Shown here piece by piece: positions 45,021 to 53,665 of a stretch of DNA of 64,000 nucleotides (position 1 is its first letter; each line of letters begins with the position of its first letter). The notes beneath the pieces are model-generated. The model made no database searches. It was not told the origin of the DNA and worked only from the letters and a program-made list of their open reading frames with translations. The position numbers were made by a program, and so were the translations under genes. This stretch comes from Bifidobacterium myosotis (GTDB lineage Bacteria; Actinomycetota; Actinomycetes; Actinomycetales; Bifidobacteriaceae), in assembly GCF_002259745.1 (NCBI RefSeq), contig NZ_MWWW01000002.1:124106-188105 (forward strand). The letters are read 5' to 3'.

Positions 45021-46100
45021 ATGAGTTACAGACATCGCAGTATCATCGACACCCTTCCCGCATACAAGCAAGGCAAGCCCGCTCCCAAGGTTGAGGGCCA
45101 GCGCTCCTTCAAGATCTCCAGCAACGAGAATCCGTTCGAGCCGCTGCCCAGCGTGGTGGATGCCATCGCGCACCATGCGCTGCCGCATTTGAACCGTTAC
45201 CCGGACATGCGCGGCTGGGCCGTGGTGGAGCGCCTGGCCCAGGAGATCGGCGTCAAGCCGGAGAACGTCGTGCTGGGCTGCGGCTCCACCGAAGTCATCA
45301 CGATGCTGGTCCAGCTGGTGGCGGGCCCCGGCGACGAGGTGGTCTACCCGTGGCGCAGCTTCGAGGCATACCCGATCATCGTCACCGGCGCCGGCGCGAC
45401 CAGCGTTCAGGTGCCCAACCTGCCGGACGGCTCGCACGACATCGACGGCATCATCGCCGCCGTCAACGAGAAGACCCGGCTGGTGATCGTCAACAACCCG
45501 AACAACCCCACTTCCACGTCGGTGTCCGCCACGGACGCCCACCGCATCATGGAGGCCGTGCCTTCGGACGTGCTGGTGCTGTTCGACGAGGCCTACTTCC
45601 AGTTCAACACCGACGCCGACACGTCCGTGGCCATGGACCTGTTCCGCGCGTATCCGAACGTCGTGGTGGCCCACACGTTCTCCAAGGCCTACGGTCTTGC
45701 CGGTCTGCGCATCGGCTACGGCGTGGCCCCGGCCGACGTCATCGAGGGCATGCGCAAGGTGGCCCTGCCGTTCGGCGTGACCGATGTGGCGCAGACCGCC
45801 GCGCTCGCCAGCCTCGATGCCTATGACGAGCTGACCGACCGCGTCAAGTCGATCGTCTCCGAGCGCAACCGCGTGGTCGCCGCCCTGAAGGAGCAGGGGT
45901 GGGACTTCCCGGAACCGTACGCGAACTTCTTCTGGCTGCCGCTCGGCGAGCGGACCGACGAGGCCGCCTCGCAGTTCCTGGCGGCTGGGCTCTCCACCCG
46001 CGTGTTCTCGGGTGAGGGCATCCGCATCTCCATCGGTGAGGTGGAGGCCAACGATCTGGTGATCGAGGTGTGCGCCAAGCTCAAGGCGGCCGGCTTCTGA
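45021..46100 (+). CDS. HisC-family aminotransferase (histidinol-phosphate or aromatic amino acid transaminase)
   Basis: A 359-residue fold-type I PLP enzyme. KISSNENPFEPLPSV, NPNNPTSTSVS, VLVLFDEAYFQF and HTFSKAYGLAGLRIGYGVA (PLP lysine in SKAYG) are typical of HisC and the related Pat/HisC2 aromatic transaminases of actinobacteria. It is not within a his operon here, so the aromatic aminotransferase role is at least as likely as histidine synthesis. TAGGAT lies 6 nt before the ATG without a Shine-Dalgarno (leaderless-type). Confidence 0.86.
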   Translation: MSYRHRSIIDTLPAYKQGKPAPKVEGQRSFKISSNENPFEPLPSVVDAIAHHALPHLNRYPDMRGWAVVERLAQEIGVKPENVVLGCGSTEVITMLVQLVAGPGDEVVYPWRSFEAYPIIVTGAGATSVQVPNLPDGSHDIDGIIAAVNEKTRLVIVNNPNNPTSTSVSATDAHRIMEAVPSDVLVLFDEAYFQFNTDADTSVAMDLFRAYPNVVVAHTFSKAYGLAGLRIGYGVAPADVIEGMRKVALPFGVTDVAQTAALASLDAYDELTDRVKSIVSERNRVVAALKEQGWDFPEPYANFFWLPLGERTDEAASQFLAAGLSTRVFSGEGIRISIGEVEANDLVIEVCAKLKAAGF

Positions 46101-46357
46101 CAGGCCGAGGACGGGCCGGTGGGTCGTCGCGGCCGTCGATCGGCGGTGACTGGCGACGTCGGCGGTGAATGCTGACGTCGATCGGTGGCCGTGCGACGTC
46201 AGCCGGCGGCCGTGCGGCACCCGATGATGGTTGGTGTCGCACGGCCCGCGACGAATGATGCCGGCTGTTCGGTCGACGATGGCCCTGAGAGGTCTAAAAC
46301 GACACGCCGATAAAAGCCCGGAATTGCAACGAAAATCACCGGTTTCGTGAGGCCGAC
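46101..46357. other. Intergenic region with degenerate GACGTC repeats
   Basis: Bases about 46127-46225 hold imperfect copies of GGCGGTGACTGGCGACGTC at roughly 20-30-bp spacing in the same orientation. No gene is supported. Confidence 0.5.
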
Positions 46358-46386
46358 TTGCGCGGCTGCGGATTTCTTGCTTTAAT
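46358..46386 (+). promoter_or_regulatory. Promoter of the tRNA-Tyr-Thr-Met-rpmG unit
   Basis: TTGCGC, 17-bp spacer, TTTAAT; predicted start near 46393, about 50 nt before tRNA-Tyr. Confidence 0.65.
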
Positions 46387-46443
46387 AGCCAAGTTGCCTG
46401 ACGAGGTCAAGCCAAGAGGCCGGACCAAATAAGGAAACAGACT

Positions 46444-46525
46444 GGCGGATTTCCCAAGCGGTCAAAGGGAGCTGACTGTAAATCAGCCGCTTCGTGCTTC
46501 AGTGGTTCGAATCCACTATCCGCCA
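46444..46525 (+). tRNA. tRNA-Tyr (GTA)
   Basis: An 82-nt class II tRNA with a long variable arm; acceptor arms GGCGGAT and ATCCGCC, anticodon loop CTGTAAA. Confidence 0.96.
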
Positions 46526-46526
46526 C

Positions 46527-46598
<72 letters not shown>

Positions 46599-46602
46599 CT
46601 CT

Positions 46603-46676
46603 GGCGGGGTAGCTCAGCTGGCTAGAGCGTACGACTCATAATCGTAAGGTCAAGAGTTCGAGCCTCTTCCTCGCTA
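46603..46676 (+). tRNA. tRNA-Met (CAT), elongator type
   Basis: A 74-nt cloverleaf with acceptor arms GGCGGGG and CCTCGCT (two G-T pairs) and anticodon loop CTCATAA. The acceptor begins with a G-T pair, not the initiator mismatch. A lysidine-type tRNA-Ile(CAT) cannot be fully excluded. Confidence 0.9.
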
Positions 46677-46739
46677 CAAATAGCGCCCGCTGGAAGGTGG
46701 GCGCACCCATTAGACCTAAGAACACAGAGGTGAATGAGA

Positions 46740-46907
46740 ATGGCTAAGAGCGCCGACATCCGTCCGGGCATCACGCTGGCCTGCACCGAGTGCAAGGAGC
46801 GCAACTACATTACGACCAAGAACCGTCGTAACACGCCCGATCGTCTCGAGCTCAAGAAGTTCTGCCCGCGCTGCGGCAAGCAGACCGTGCACCGCGAGAC
46901 CCGTTGA
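46740..46907 (+). CDS. rpmG: 50S ribosomal protein L33
   Basis: A 55-residue L33 ([31 protein letters not shown]...), with four zinc-ligand cysteines (CTEC and CPRC), the C+ form. It is 63 bp after tRNA-Met and shares its transcript, an arrangement common in actinobacteria (tRNA cluster then rpmG). AGAGG precedes the ATG. Confidence 0.97.
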   Translation: MAKSADIRPGITLACTECKERNYITTKNRRNTPDRLELKKFCPRCGKQTVHRETR

Positions 46908-46924
46908 TCGCGTAGAGACTTTCA

Positions 46925-46952
46925 AAACCCGGCCCCAACAGGCCGGGTTTTT
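46925..46952 (+). terminator. Rho-independent terminator of the tRNA-rpmG unit
   Basis: AAACCCGGCC and GGCCGGGTTT arms, 6-nt loop, followed by further Ts. Confidence 0.92.
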
Positions 46953-47059
46953 GCATATCTGCGCCCCATTCGGTGGTCATCTGCTTTATCGACACGAAAT
47001 ATCTGTAACATGAGTGCGGGCATCGGGGCTCGTGAAAGGGGTGCAGGGGAAAGATGCTT

Positions 47060-47238
47060 GTTTATGGCCCTCTGAGATGCCCTGCCGGCGTGATTGGGCG
47101 TGAGGCGAGCTGAGCCGCAGACATTTTGTGTCTGTTTACGGCCTTGGATGCAGGCAGAAAGAGCACGTTAATGGGGATAACAGGTGAAACGTATCTGTTT
47201 ACTGGCTTTCTGAGGCCACAAACAGACACGTTTCACCT
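47060..47238. repeat. Intergenic motif cluster (GTTTA-GGC family) with a 25-bp hairpin
   Basis: GTTTAYKGGC-like motifs begin at 47060, 47134 and 47197 in forward orientation (spacing 74 and 63 bp). A reverse copy follows, giving a near-perfect hairpin of about 25 bp (left 47181-47206, right 47214-47238, arms beginning CAGGTGAAACGT and ending ACGTTTCACCTG). No gene is supported across it. Confidence 0.7.
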
Positions 47239-47328
47239 GCAACCCTTCTCGGGATGCGCAAAATACCTGCAGCCGTCACCTGTGTCGCTGCTGAAACCAA
47301 CCGAAGTCGAAACCAAGCTAATCAGGCA

Positions 47329-47415
47329 GGTGGGGGTTGGGGTATGCGTTGCGCGACCGTAGGCTCGGCCGAGCGGCCTTGAGCGTGTCGCGCAACGTAT
47401 GCCCCAACCTCCACC
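47329..47415. repeat. Long imperfect inverted repeat upstream of murB
   Basis: Arms of about 29 bp (47329-47357 and 47387-47415) pair with three mismatches around a 29-nt loop; the core arm is GGTTGGGGTATGCGTTGCGC. About 100 bp before murB. Could form a large RNA hairpin; function unknown. Confidence 0.75.
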
Positions 47416-47517
47416 GTCAGCAGATAAGTAGTCAGTAGTCCACCGTCAACAGTCAACGATCCGTCGTACCCGTCCACCTCTACCCGCTCACCTCAGGAAC
47501 CAAGTAGGATGAGCAAC

Positions 47518-48756
47518 ATGACCAGTTTTGCAGACATCACCACCATGGGCGTCGGCGGCCCCATCGCCCATTTCATCGAACCGACCACCCGCGTGGGCCT
47601 CATCGAAGCCGTCGAGGACGCCGACTCCAAGGGCCTGCCGCTTGTCGTGATCGGCGGCGGCTCGAACCTGCTGGTCTCCGATGAGCCGTTCGGCGGCGTG
47701 GTGGTGCGCGATGCCCGCCGTCAGATCACCGTGCCGGACGAGGCCGCGCCCGTCGAGGGCAGTGACCGCACGGTGCACATCAACGCCGAGGCCGGTGCGA
47801 ACTGGGATGATTTCGTGGCCTTCACCGTACAGCTCGGGCTTGAAGGCGTCGAAGGACTGTCCGGCATCCCCGGCACGGTCGGCGCCTCCGTGGTGCAGAA
47901 CATCGGCGCATACGGCCAGGAGGTGGCCACCTCGGTCGAATCGGTGGAGGTGTGGGACCGCGAGACCAAGACCACGCGCGACCTCACCCCGGCCGACCTC
48001 CGATTCGGCTACCGTTATTCCGCGCTCAAAGCCAGCATGTACGCAGCTCCGGCCAGGCCGGCCGACCGGTTCTTCCCGACGCCTCGCTACGTGGTGCTCT
48101 CCGTCACCTTCGCGCTGACCCATTCCGCCGAGGGCACGGTGGGGTATGAGCAGCTCGCCAAGGCGCTCGGCGTCGAGGTGGGCGACCGCATGGCCACCGC
48201 CGATATCCGCGAGGCCGTGCTCAAGGTGCGTGCCGCCAAGGGCATGCTGGAGGACCCCACCCGGTACACATCGCCGGCCATGGCAGGCACCAAACGCGAG
48301 GCCAACATCCTCGCCGACCTGCGCCGACTGGCTTCGGTCAACGAATCCGCCGGCATCGCCTTGGGCGACGACGGACTGCCTGTTCCGGACCGCAACCGCC
48401 ACAGCTGCGGCTCGTTCTTCATGAACCCGATTCTGACCGCCGATGAGGCGTCAGCGCTGCCCGAGGACGCCCCGCGGTTCCCAGCCACGCTGCCGGACGG
48501 TACGTCCGGCGTCAAGACATCGGCCGCATGGCTCATCGACCACGCCGGTTGCCATAAGGGATACCGGGTCGCCGACGATGCATCCGCCAGCTTGTCCACC
48601 CAGCACACGTTGGCCCTCACCAATCGCGGGGAAGCCACGGCCACGGACGTCGAGGCACTGGCACGCGCGGTACAACGGGCCGTCAAGGACCACTTCGGCG
48701 TCACGCTGGTTCCCGAGCCGGTGTGCGTGGGTGTGCTGTCGGACCTCGACGCATGA
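47518..48756 (+). CDS. murB: UDP-N-acetylenolpyruvoylglucosamine reductase MurB
   Basis: A 412-residue FAD enzyme that makes UDP-MurNAc for peptidoglycan. TTMGVGGPIAHFIEP is the N-terminal signature, VIGGGSNLLVSDEPF the FAD phosphate loop, GLEGVEGLSGIPGTVGASVVQNIGAYGQEV the central motif, and CGSFFMNPIL contains the catalytic Ser. It is longer than type I MurB (about 340), as often in actinobacteria. I start at MTSFADI: TAGGAT lies 7 nt upstream, overlapping an ATG three codons earlier. The C-terminal codons carry the first copy of a phased repeat array. Confidence 0.95.
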   Translation: MTSFADITTMGVGGPIAHFIEPTTRVGLIEAVEDADSKGLPLVVIGGGSNLLVSDEPFGGVVVRDARRQITVPDEAAPVEGSDRTVHINAEAGANWDDFVAFTVQLGLEGVEGLSGIPGTVGASVVQNIGAYGQEVATSVESVEVWDRETKTTRDLTPADLRFGYRYSALKASMYAAPARPADRFFPTPRYVVLSVTFALTHSAEGTVGYEQLAKALGVEVGDRMATADIREAVLKVRAAKGMLEDPTRYTSPAMAGTKREANILADLRRLASVNESAGIALGDDGLPVPDRNRHSCGSFFMNPILTADEASALPEDAPRFPATLPDGTSGVKTSAAWLIDHAGCHKGYRVADDASASLSTQHTLALTNRGEATATDVEALARAVQRAVKDHFGVTLVPEPVCVGVLSDLDA

Positions 48757-48837
48757 CTGTCGGATTTCGTACCGTATATGTACGAAATCCGACACTGAAC
48801 CGTTGAGAACCGACAGTCAACCGTCGAAATCCGACAG
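48736..48837. repeat. Phased motif array, family 3, locus B, entering the murB coding sequence
   Basis: Forward copies start at 48736 (inside the murB C-terminal codons) and 48757; reverse copies at 48781, 48802 and 48823. All same-orientation spacings are exactly 21 bp, and the forward-to-reverse distance (24 bp) equals that at locus A (13485 to 13509). Confidence 0.88.
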
Positions 48838-48975
48838 CCAAGAGGCTGGGGCATCGGAACAAGAACCAGTCCGAAGCGTCAACTGGTAATAGACAAGTCA
48901 CATTGCCTTCTCTATACTCGTTGTTCGATATTTTGCGCTCACTGAGCGTGCATACAACGAGAAGAAAAGGCTGTT

Positions 48976-50502
48976 ATGCAACTGTTCCGTACGAAATCCG
49001 TCGAACAGACCATTGCCGAAACGGGTGAAGAGGGCCGCAAGCTCAAGCGCAACCTGACTTGGTGGGATCTGTCCATTATGGGCGTCGCCGTCGCCGTCGG
49101 CGCCGGCATCTTCTCCGTGGGCGCGCAGGCCGCCGCCTTCCACGCCGGTCCGGCCGTGATCATCAGCTTCCTCATCGCCGGCATCGTGTGCGGTGCGGCC
49201 GTGATGTGCTACGCCGAGTTCGCCTCGATGATTCCGGTGGCCGGCTCCGCCTACACCTTCACGTACACCACGGTGGGTGAGGTCATGGCATGGATCATCG
49301 GCTGGGACCTCATCCTCGAGATGCTCATGGCCGGTTCCGTGATCTCCAAATACTGGGGTGTGTACCTCAACGATTTCATGCGGCTCATGGGATGGAATCT
49401 CAACACCAACATCGCGATCGGCTCGTTCTCGATTGACGTCGCCCCGATCATCATCGTCGCGTTCTTCACAGTGCTTCTGGTGTTCGGCACGAAGATCGGC
49501 GCACGCGTGGACGGCGCGATGACCGTGCTCAAGATCGCCATCGTGTTCTTCGTGGTGATCGTCGGCTTCTTCTACGTCAAGGCCTCGAACTTCACGCCGT
49601 TCATCCCGCCGAGCCAGCCGGCCGACACCGTGCAGAGTTCCTCGGCCGTGGCCGGTATGTGGGGCCAGCCGCTGTGGCAGTGGGCCACCGGCATGACCCC
49701 GTCCATCTACGGCGTGCCCGGCATCCTGTCCGGCGCGGCCCTGGTGTTCTTCGCGTTCATCGGCTTCGATGTGGTCGCCACCGCCTCCGAGGAGACCAAG
49801 AATCCGCATAGGAACGTGCCGCTCGGCATCGGCGTGGGCATGGCGCTCATCATCGTCATGTACATGCTCGTGGCCGTCGTGACCACCGGCATGGTCTCCT
49901 ATAAGGACCTCGCCAAGCAGGACAGCCCATCGCTGGCCACCGCCTTCGAGCTGGTCGGCGCGAATTGGGCCGCCAAGATCATCAGCTTCGGCATCGTGCT
50001 GGGTCTGGCCACCGTGGTCATGGTGCTGCTGCTGGGCCTGACCCGCATCGTCTTCGCCATGAGCCGCGACGGTCTGCTGCCGCGCAGCCTGTCCAAGACC
50101 GGCAAGCACGGCACCCCGGCCGGTCTGCAGATCGGCGTCGGCGTCGTGGTGGCGCTGGTCGCCGCGTTCTTCGACATCGGCGTGCTGTCCGACATGGTGA
50201 ACATCGGCACATTGTCGGCCTTCACGCTGGTCGCCATCTCCATCCCGATCATGCGCAGGAAGCGCCCTGACCTGCCGCGCGCCTTCAAGATGCCCGGCAA
50301 CCCGTGGATTCCGATTCTGATCGGTCTGGCGAACCTGTGGCTCATGCTCAACCTGACCGTGCTCACTTGGGTGCGTTTCCTCGTGTGGCTCGTGGTCGGT
50401 TTCGCCATCTACTTCGGCTACGGCTACTGGCACGCCCGCTTAGGCAAGGGCGATCTGAGCGATACGCTGTCCGCCGAAACCGACAAGGCCGTCAACGGCT
50501 GA
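48976..50502 (+). CDS. APC-superfamily amino acid permease (cationic amino acid transporter type, YfnA-like)
   Basis: A 508-residue carrier with about 13 membrane helices. The N-terminal LTWWDLSIMGVAVAVGAGIFSVGAQAAAFHAGPAVIISF and the conserved FFAFIGFDVVATASEETKNPHRNVPLGI in the middle mark the CAT/YfnA branch (broad or cationic amino acids). It differs clearly from the AAT-type permease at 13780-15363. GAAGAAAAGG lies before the ATG. Monocistronic between murB and fdxA. Confidence 0.9.
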   Translation: MQLFRTKSVEQTIAETGEEGRKLKRNLTWWDLSIMGVAVAVGAGIFSVGAQAAAFHAGPAVIISFLIAGIVCGAAVMCYAEFASMIPVAGSAYTFTYTTVGEVMAWIIGWDLILEMLMAGSVISKYWGVYLNDFMRLMGWNLNTNIAIGSFSIDVAPIIIVAFFTVLLVFGTKIGARVDGAMTVLKIAIVFFVVIVGFFYVKASNFTPFIPPSQPADTVQSSSAVAGMWGQPLWQWATGMTPSIYGVPGILSGAALVFFAFIGFDVVATASEETKNPHRNVPLGIGVGMALIIVMYMLVAVVTTGMVSYKDLAKQDSPSLATAFELVGANWAAKIISFGIVLGLATVVMVLLLGLTRIVFAMSRDGLLPRSLSKTGKHGTPAGLQIGVGVVVALVAAFFDIGVLSDMVNIGTLSAFTLVAISIPIMRRKRPDLPRAFKMPGNPWIPILIGLANLWLMLNLTVLTWVRFLVWLVVGFAIYFGYGYWHARLGKGDLSDTLSAETDKAVNG

Positions 50503-50585
50503 GGCTGCGCGTTGTTGCGGACTGCCGCGTGCAGCGTCCTACCGCGAGCCTAAGCTGGTACGCAGCGTGATTTAAGGAGGATTCC

Positions 50586-50906
50586 ATGCCATACGTTGTT
50601 GCCCAGCCTTGCGTGGACGTCAAGGACAAGGCCTGCGTGGATGAATGCCCGGTGGACTGCATCTACGAAGGCTCGCGTTCGCTGTACATCAACCCGAACG
50701 AGTGCGTCGACTGCGGCGCCTGCGAACCCGTGTGCCCCACCGAGGCCATCTTCTACGAGGACGACCTGCCGGACGAGTGGGCCTGGTACAAGGACGCCGC
50801 CGCCAACTTCTTCGCCGAGGTCGGTGATTTCGGTGGCGCCTCCGCGCACGGTCCGATTGGTAAGGACCCGGAGCAGGTCGCCGCGCTGCCGCCGCAGAAC
50901 CAGTGA
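50586..50906 (+). CDS. fdxA: Ferredoxin FdxA (7Fe/8Fe type)
   Basis: A 106-residue small electron carrier: MPYVVAQPCVDVKDKACVDECPVDCI and NPNECVDCGACEPVCPTEAIFYED contain the two cluster-binding Cys sets. The extra-residue pattern of the first set fits the [3Fe-4S][4Fe-4S] actinobacterial FdxA. AAGGAGG is 6 nt before the ATG. It lies 128 bp upstream of the dapC-like gene, a conserved actinobacterial pairing. Confidence 0.95.
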   Translation: MPYVVAQPCVDVKDKACVDECPVDCIYEGSRSLYINPNECVDCGACEPVCPTEAIFYEDDLPDEWAWYKDAAANFFAEVGDFGGASAHGPIGKDPEQVAALPPQNQ

Positions 50907-50962
50907 GAATCGCGGTAATTCGCGGTAGTTTGCGGTAGTTTGCCGCGCCCATCACACATGCT

Positions 50963-50998
50963 GACGAACCCTCGGCTGCACAAGGCCGGGGGTTCGTC
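50963..50998 (+). terminator. Hairpin between fdxA and dapC
   Basis: A 14-bp stem with one G-T pair (GACGAACCC.../...GGGTTCGTC), loop TGCACAAG; weak T-run. It may reduce read-through from fdxA into the dapC-like gene. Confidence 0.6.
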
Positions 50999-51034
50999 GT
51001 ATCGTGGAACGGATTGCAAGGAGAAAGGTTTTCC

Positions 51035-52240
51035 ATGGGCTTCCACACATATTCCTCCCCGTACGATTGGTCTCGAATCGCCGGCTTCAAGGCGACGGCC
51101 AAGGCAGTGCCGGGCGGCATGATCGATCTGTCCGTCGGCTCGCCCGTGGACCCGGTCCCCGAGTCCGTTCGCGAGGCGTTGGCTGGCGCGTCCGACGCCG
51201 CGAACGCCCACGGTTATCCCGTCACGGTGGGGACGGCCGAGCTTAAGGCCGCCATCGATTCCTGGTTCCGCACCATGCGTGGCGTGGACCTGAAGGCAAT
51301 CAACGCGGCCGTCGTGCCGACCGTCGGCTCCAAGGAGGCGGTGGCGCTCATGGCCTCGCTGCTGCACCTCGGCGAGGGCGACGTGGTGGTCCAGCCCAAG
51401 GTCTCCTATCCGACCTACGAGATCGGAACCCAACTGGCAGGCGCCACCGTGCTCAAGGTCGATGACGTGACGGATGTCGAATCTTGGGTCCATGTGCCGC
51501 GCGTCAAGGCCATCTGGGTCAACTCGCCCTGCAACCCCACCGGCGAGGTCATCTCCGCCGACTGGCTTGCGGACATCGTGGCCGCGGCCCGCCGCATCGG
51601 CGCGGTGGTGCTTTCCGACGAGTGCTATGCGCTGATGGATTGGCGTGGCTCGCGCGGGGGCGCGCCGGTGTCCGAGTCCAACGAGCCTGCCGCAGCCTCG
51701 GGCGCGTTCAGTCTGTCCGCCACGCCCTGCGCGTTGAACCCGCATGTGTGCGAGGGGTCGGCCGATGGCATCCTGGTGCTGTACTCGCTGTCCAAGCAAT
51801 CCAACATGGCCGGATACCGCACGGCCCTCATCGCCGGCGATTACCGTCTGGTGAGCGAGATGGCCGAATACCGCAAGCAGATTGGCGAGATCATTCCCGG
51901 CCCGGTGCAGGCCGCCATGGCCGCGGGCCTCAGGGACGCCGCCTCGGTCCATACGCAATGGGCTCGCTACCGTGGTCGTCTCGCGGCGTTGGTCGATGCG
52001 CTGAACGCCTATGGTTATCAGGCCTCCATGCCTTCCGGTGCGCTGTATGTGTGGGTCAGGGCCAAGTCCGGCGATTGCTGGACGGATATGGCCGAGCTCG
52101 CCAAGATCGGCATCATTCCAAGCCCCGGCGAGTTCTACAACGATGCGACGCATCTGCGGTTCTCCGCCACCGCCACCGATGAGGCTATCCGCGCGGCGTG
52201 CCAGCGTCTTGCCGAGCGTCCTGCGTCAGAAGTTCGTTGA
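51035..52240 (+). CDS. dapC: Succinyldiaminopimelate transaminase DapC-like
   Basis: A 401-residue PLP aminotransferase. IDLSVGSPVDPVPESV, WVNSPCNPTGEVIS, VVLSDECYALMDW and LYSLSKQSNMAGYRTALIAG (PLP lysine in SLSKQSNMAGYR) match actinobacterial DapC, which makes the lysine/peptidoglycan precursor N-succinyl-LL-diaminopimelate; pairing with fdxA supports the assignment. A roughly 40-residue insert rich in Ser/Ala/Pro follows the DECY motif. AAGGAGAAAGG precedes the ATG. The last codons and the stop lie inside the terminal repeat of a TTCGTT-family element. Confidence 0.88.
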   Translation: MGFHTYSSPYDWSRIAGFKATAKAVPGGMIDLSVGSPVDPVPESVREALAGASDAANAHGYPVTVGTAELKAAIDSWFRTMRGVDLKAINAAVVPTVGSKEAVALMASLLHLGEGDVVVQPKVSYPTYEIGTQLAGATVLKVDDVTDVESWVHVPRVKAIWVNSPCNPTGEVISADWLADIVAAARRIGAVVLSDECYALMDWRGSRGGAPVSESNEPAAASGAFSLSATPCALNPHVCEGSADGILVLYSLSKQSNMAGYRTALIAGDYRLVSEMAEYRKQIGEIIPGPVQAAMAAGLRDAASVHTQWARYRGRLAALVDALNAYGYQASMPSGALYVWVRAKSGDCWTDMAELAKIGIIPSPGEFYNDATHLRFSATATDEAIRAACQRLAERPASEVR

Positions 52241-52320
52241 TCATATTGTTGCCGCCTCTGCCGGGATTCGGATCGCGAAGCGAGGCCGAGGGGCAGGGTC
52301 GTCAACGTTTGTGGTGTGCG
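52223..52320. repeat. Terminal-inverted-repeat element (TTCGTT family), copy 3
   Basis: Begins GCGTCAGAAGTTCGTTGA inside the last codons of the dapC-like gene, 17 bp of which exactly match the complement of the right end of copy 4 (55106-55122). The right end is degenerate (GTCAACGTTTG). Interior holds CGCGAAGCG as in the other copies. Confidence 0.72.
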
Positions 52321-52390
52321 CGTCACGGTGTGGCCGCCTGACCGGGCCAGGGTACCGCCGCGTCGATGTGACGGGGTGGTACCGTGCGGC

Positions 52391-53665
52391 TCACGCCCCG
52401 AACTGGGCGGCCTTGGACCCGAACTTCCGTCTCACCGCGTCCAGCGCGGCTTCGGCGTCGTGCCGTCGCGCCTGTGAGGTCCGCCCCTGCACGTCGGCGG
52501 CCTCCTCAAGCATGTCGTCCAGCGACGGCTGCACTGCGGTGGCCGCGGCCTCGCTGAGTGACGACGCGCTCATGCCCGCCAGTCGTATCGTTTTGGGCAG
52601 TATCGCGTCCGGTCCGGCTGTGCTCGGCATTCCGAGCATGGCCTTCAGCTGCCGCACGCATTCGGGATACAGCACGCCGGCGGTGTCGGTCGGCCGTTCC
52701 ATCGTCAGAGAGCGGGTCTGATAGCTCAGGTCCGCGAACCGCAGTTTGACGGTCACCGTACGGGCCATCAGCCCCTTGCGCCGCAGGGTGCTGGCCACTT
52801 CGTCACATGCCGAGCGCAACAGGTCGCATACCACGCGCATGTCGCGGGTGTCGGTGTGCAGCGTGCGTTCGGAACCGATTGATTTCTCCTCCCGGATCGG
52901 CGTGACCGAGCGCGGGTCGATGCCATGCGAGGCCATCCATAATCCGTGGGCGGCCGCCGTCGAACCAGTGGCCCGCGCCAGCGTTGTCTCGTCCATCCGG
53001 GCCAGATCGGCCACGGAATTCACGCCCCATGCGTTGAGTCTTTTCTCCAGTGACGGGCCGATGCCGGGAATGCCGCGCAACGGCATCATCTGCACGAATT
53101 CGGCCGAACGGGCTTTCGGAATGAGCAGCATGCCGTCCGGTTTGGCATTGGTGGAGGCCATCTTGGCCACAAGTTTGTTGCAGGCAATGCCCACCGAGCA
53201 GGTCACATGGAACCGTTCGGCCACCTGACGGCGCACCCAGGCGCCGATGTCGCTCGGTCGGTTCCACGCCAGCAAGGCGCCGGAAACGTCCATATAGCCC
53301 TCATCCACCGACACCTGCTCGAATCGATCGGTGACGGTCAGGAACACCTCGTGCATGATGCGGCTCGACATCATGCGGTAGTAACGCATATCCACCGGCA
53401 GGAACACGCCGTTCGGGCAGAGTTGGTGCGCGCGGGCGGCCGGCATCGCCGAATTGATGCCATAGCGACGCGCCTCATAGCTTGCCGCGGACACCACCGA
53501 TCGCGGTCCGGTGCCGATGATCACCGGTTTGCCCTTGAGTTCCGGTCTGCGGGCCACCTCCAAGGAGGCATAGAAGGCGTCCATGTCGATGTGCAGCACC
53601 GTGCAACCGGTTTCGTCGTGCCCCCAATCGCGTTTGGCGGCGGCCAGTCTTGGTGCGGTGCTCAT
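52391..53665 (-). CDS. dinB: DNA polymerase IV (Y-family, DinB)
   Basis: A 424-residue translesion polymerase. VLHIDMDAFYASLEVARRPELKGKPVIIG and VSVDEGYMDVSGALL hold the three catalytic acidic residues; VTCSVGIACNKLVAKMAS is the palm motif, followed by the thumb helix-hairpin-helix (LRGIPGIGPSLEKRL) and little-finger domain. The C-terminus lacks a clear beta-clamp peptide but extends about 60 residues with Ala-rich sequence. I start at MSTAPRL: TACAAT ends 7 nt upstream (leaderless-type), overlapping an ATG three codons earlier. Confidence 0.94.
   Translation of the reverse strand: MSTAPRLAAAKRDWGHDETGCTVLHIDMDAFYASLEVARRPELKGKPVIIGTGPRSVVSAASYEARRYGINSAMPAARAHQLCPNGVFLPVDMRYYRMMSSRIMHEVFLTVTDRFEQVSVDEGYMDVSGALLAWNRPSDIGAWVRRQVAERFHVTCSVGIACNKLVAKMASTNAKPDGMLLIPKARSAEFVQMMPLRGIPGIGPSLEKRLNAWGVNSVADLARMDETTLARATGSTAAAHGLWMASHGIDPRSVTPIREEKSIGSERTLHTDTRDMRVVCDLLRSACDEVASTLRRKGLMARTVTVKLRFADLSYQTRSLTMERPTDTAGVLYPECVRQLKAMLGMPSTAGPDAILPKTIRLAGMSASSLSEAAATAVQPSLDDMLEEAADVQGRTSQARRHDAEAALDAVRRKFGSKAAQFGA

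Noticed and set aside
44985-46220. 411-codon minus-strand frame
   Set aside because: Antisense of the HisC-family gene, which has all expected motifs.
46603-46676. tRNA-fMet
   Set aside because: The acceptor starts with a G-T pair and the anticodon stem lacks the three G-C pairs of initiator tRNA, so elongator Met fits better.
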